From an uncultured Erysipelotrichaceae bacterium (GTDB lineage: Bacteria; Bacillota_I; Bacilli_A; RF39; UBA660), in NCBI GenBank assembly GCA_902783915.1, contig CACZSX010000020.1, positions 1 through 6,352 of the forward strand: 6,352 nt of DNA. The letters are read 5' to 3'. The first letter of the stretch is position 1; every line of letters begins with the position of its first letter. Under the pieces are notes generated by a model that worked only from the letters and a program-made list of their open reading frames with translations, did no database searches and had not been told where the DNA came from. Both the position numbers and the translations under genes were made by a program. This document shows positions 4,972 through 6,352 of this stretch, one piece after another.

Positions 4972-5982
4972 TTTTATAGTAGCAGAATTAATAGGTGCGA
5001 TTTGAATATATGTATTGCCATCATTTACAGCAATTTCTTTACCATTTTTATATTTGTATACTGTTTGTTCTGCTCTTGCAGTTTTTGACCAAGTTATAGG
5101 AACAGCATGACCATTAGTAACAAAGTATCCATTACCTGTTCCGATATTATCTAATGTTTGTCTTCCTTTTTTATCGTTTGGTATTAAAGAATTATTTACA
5201 TACGCAATTATTATATTTTTTGCTGTATTCTGCTTTTTTGTTACATAATCAGTATGTGGTTTATCATTAACACTTCTGTAATATACTTTCTCTTTTTTAT
5301 TATATATATAATTTGTAGTAACATAATTTGAATATTTTATATCTACACTATTTGCATCAACCACACCATCAACTGAATCTAAGGATATATCTTCTTCGGA
5401 ATAATTTAGCAATGGTCCTTTATCACTAGTTAAACTATATTTTTTATCCTTTGCAGCCTTTTTAACATTGGCCATACTCGTAAATTCTTTATGTTCCCAT
5501 GCTACCGGTAATTCTGTTTCTCTCCAAAAAATACCCTCTTTATCTGGAATAATATTATTTATACCTAATTTTGAAATATCGGTTTTAGCTTGTGGACTCC
5601 AACCATCATGTACATATATAGCATCATTTTCTAATGCATAATCAAGATAATAGTGTCTACTACTTCTTATAGGCCCTATTCTAGAAGTATTTTTATCTTT
5701 AAACACCGCCATCAATCTAGTAATTCCACCTTCTACAATCATTTCGTATACAACATATGCATCTTGTAAACCAGATTGATATGGTCTAGCCTCATTTAAA
5801 TTATTAATCATAAAAGCATAAGTTCTACTATTTGATTTTAAATTTATAATATTTATCTTTTTTACAACCCCAGGTTCACTCACAATTTTTGGATTGTTTA
5901 GATCTACTTCTACTTTCTTTCCACATCCTGTAACTATTAAAATACTAAATAAAATACTAAATACTAATAAAAACTTCTTCAT
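4969..5982 (-). CDS. DUF3048 (YerB-like) lipoprotein
   Basis: This is a 337-residue predicted membrane-anchored extracellular lipoprotein of the family containing Bacillus subtilis YerB; the molecular function is unknown. It has a lipoprotein signal peptide (Lys2-Lys3, hydrophobic 4-17, lipobox VTGC with Cys20). The family's conserved blocks follow: ARPYQSGLQDAYVVYE and VEGGITRLMAVF (65-94), RIGPIRSSRHYYLDYA (101-116), VHDGWSPQA (124-132), and in the C-terminal DUF3048 domain GNGYFVTNGHAVPITWSK (283-300) and NTYIQIAP (323-330). All blocks are intact, so the gene looks functional. The ATG at 5982 has GGAGGAAG just upstream and its own promoter. It is the first gene of an operon with the DUF368 translocase, which supports a cell-envelope role, but this is inference from context only. 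Confidence 0.92.
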   Translation of the reverse strand: MKKFLLVFSILFSILIVTGCGKKVEVDLNNPKIVSEPGVVKKINIINLKSNSRTYAFMINNLNEARPYQSGLQDAYVVYEMIVEGGITRLMAVFKDKNTSRIGPIRSSRHYYLDYALENDAIYVHDGWSPQAKTDISKLGINNIIPDKEGIFWRETELPVAWEHKEFTSMANVKKAAKDKKYSLTSDKGPLLNYSEEDISLDSVDGVVDANSVDIKYSNYVTTNYIYNKKEKVYYRSVNDKPHTDYVTKKQNTAKNIIIAYVNNSLIPNDKKGRQTLDNIGTGNGYFVTNGHAVPITWSKTARAEQTVYKYKNGKEIAVNDGNTYIQIAPINSATIK

Positions 5983-6004
5983 ACTTCCTCCAACTATATA
6001 ATAT

Positions 6005-6033
6005 ATTATATCATTAATTTCTTAATATATGAA
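6005..6033 (-). promoter_or_regulatory. Sigma-A promoter of the DUF3048-DUF368 operon
   Basis: On the minus strand a consensus -10 TATAAT (6005-6010), preceded by TGA (extended -10), lies 17 bases after a -35 of TTCATA (6028-6033, four of six matches). The predicted start near 5998 leaves a leader of about 16 nt with the GGAGGAAG ribosome-binding site (5983-5991). Confidence 0.7.
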
Positions 6034-6036
6034 TAC

Positions 6037-6065
6037 AAAATAAAAAACCAATCAAAAGATTAGTT
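6037..6065 (-). terminator. Terminator of the Leu-Ser-fMet tRNA cluster
   Basis: On the minus strand AACTAATC pairs with GATTGGTT (plus-strand arms 6046-6053 and 6058-6065, one G-T pair) around a TTTT loop, followed by TTTTATTTTG. It starts 7 bases past the CCA of the initiator tRNA and separates the tRNAs from the lipoprotein promoter. Confidence 0.75.
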
Positions 6066-6072
6066 ATATACT

Positions 6073-6148
6073 TGGTTGCGGGGGAAGGACTCGAACCAAC
6101 AACCTCCGGGTTATGAGCCCGGCGAGCTACCAACTGCTCCACCCCGCG
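6073..6148 (-). tRNA. Initiator tRNA-Met (anticodon CAT)
   Basis: This is a 76-nt cloverleaf with CCA encoded. It carries the bacterial initiator hallmarks: an unpaired first acceptor position (C1 opposite A72, the rest of CGCGGGG/CCCCGCA paired) and three consecutive G-C pairs at the base of the anticodon stem (CCGGG/CCCGG) around loop CTCATAA. These separate it from elongator Met and from the tRNA-Ile whose CAT anticodon is modified to lysidine. Confidence 0.97.
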
Positions 6149-6164
6149 ATGTAAAAAAATATAA

Positions 6165-6257
6165 TGGCGGAGGAAAAGGGATTCGAACCCCTGCGCCGCT
6201 TACACGACCTCTCGGTTTTCAAGACCGATCCCTTCAACCGGACTTGGGTATTCCTCC
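6165..6257 (-). tRNA. tRNA-Ser (anticodon TGA)
   Basis: This is a 93-nt class II tRNA with CCA encoded. The acceptor GGAGGAA/TTCCTCC is perfectly paired, the anticodon stem TCGGT/ACCGA encloses CTTGAAA (anticodon TGA), a long variable arm follows (GAGGTCGTGTAAGCGGCGC region), and the T arm has GGTTCGAATCC. It reads UCN codons, mainly UCA, UCU and UCG. Confidence 0.97.
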
Positions 6258-6265
6258 ACAAAAAT

Positions 6266-6352
6266 TGGTGCCTGAAACCGGAATCGAACCGGTACGGGAT
6301 TTGACTCCCGCAGGATTTTAAGTCCTGTGCGTCTACCTATTCCGCCACTCAG
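6266..6352 (-). tRNA. tRNA-Leu (anticodon TAA), 5' end just cut by window edge
   Basis: This is a class II tRNA with CCA encoded, a long variable arm (GCGGGAGTCAAATCCCGTA region) and anticodon stem CAGGA/TCCTG around CTTAAAA (anticodon TAA). The 3' acceptor strand TTCAGGC predicts a 5' strand of GCCTGAG, of which only CTGAG is inside the window, so about two bases are missing. TAA-leucine tRNA is expected to be in heavy demand, since UUA dominates AT-rich genomes. Confidence 0.95.

Noticed and set aside
6076..6321. Plus-strand open frame of 81 codons across the fMet/Ser/Leu tRNA genes.
   Set aside because: It is the same artefact: the segments GIRTPAP and ETGIEPVRD come from antisense tRNA sequence, and the frame spans three well-formed cloverleaves.

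Overview
The window is a compact, strongly AT-rich bacterial chromosome segment in which every supported gene lies on the minus strand. Strong Shine-Dalgarno sequences (AGGAGG-like) precede almost every gene, sigma-A-type promoters are visible, and the protein families (YerB-like DUF3048 lipoprotein, CsaA, MgtE, thioredoxin reductase) and tRNA neighbours fit a low-GC Bacillota, most likely a Bacilli-class or gut Mycoplasmatota/RF39-like lineage. The tryptophan codons I checked in mgtE and the DUF3048 gene are TGG, and no gene needs TGA read as Trp, so there is no sign of the Mycoplasma code. The taxonomic placement is inference.

Read in the direction of transcription (right to left): (1) 6352-6073, a tRNA run Leu(TAA, lacking about two 5' bases at the window edge), Ser(TGA), initiator Met(CAT), closed by a hairpin terminator. 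(2) 6033-4178, a two-gene operon with its own promoter, encoding a DUF3048/YerB-like lipoprotein and a DUF368 (PopT-type undecaprenyl-phosphate translocase) membrane protein; the second gene's ribosome-binding site overlaps the first gene's stop codon. (3) 4161-3738, a second tRNA run Asp(GTC), Phe(GAA), Arg(ACG), Pro(TGG), with a near-consensus promoter and a terminator. (4) 3726-2333, a monocistronic mgtE magnesium channel gene, whose best start is an ATG at 3690, with a terminator overlapping its stop codon. (5) 2331-1041, an operon of an unrecognised single-pass membrane protein followed by csaA, again with SD/stop overlap, ending in an AT-only hairpin. (6) 1024-464, apt (adenine phosphoribosyltransferase), with a terminator hairpin overlapping its stop. 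(7) 425-1, the N-terminal part of trxB (thioredoxin reductase), running off the left edge.

Most of this is housekeeping: purine salvage, redox, magnesium uptake, translation, and envelope lipid-carrier recycling. No defence island, mobile element, CRISPR array or clearly new system is visible. The points most worth a second look are the DUF3048-DUF368 operon sitting inside what looks like a broken ancestral tRNA array, the unrecognised membrane protein coupled to csaA, and the very tight overlap of stop codons, terminators and ribosome-binding sites. No stretch longer than 300 bases lacks a gene.
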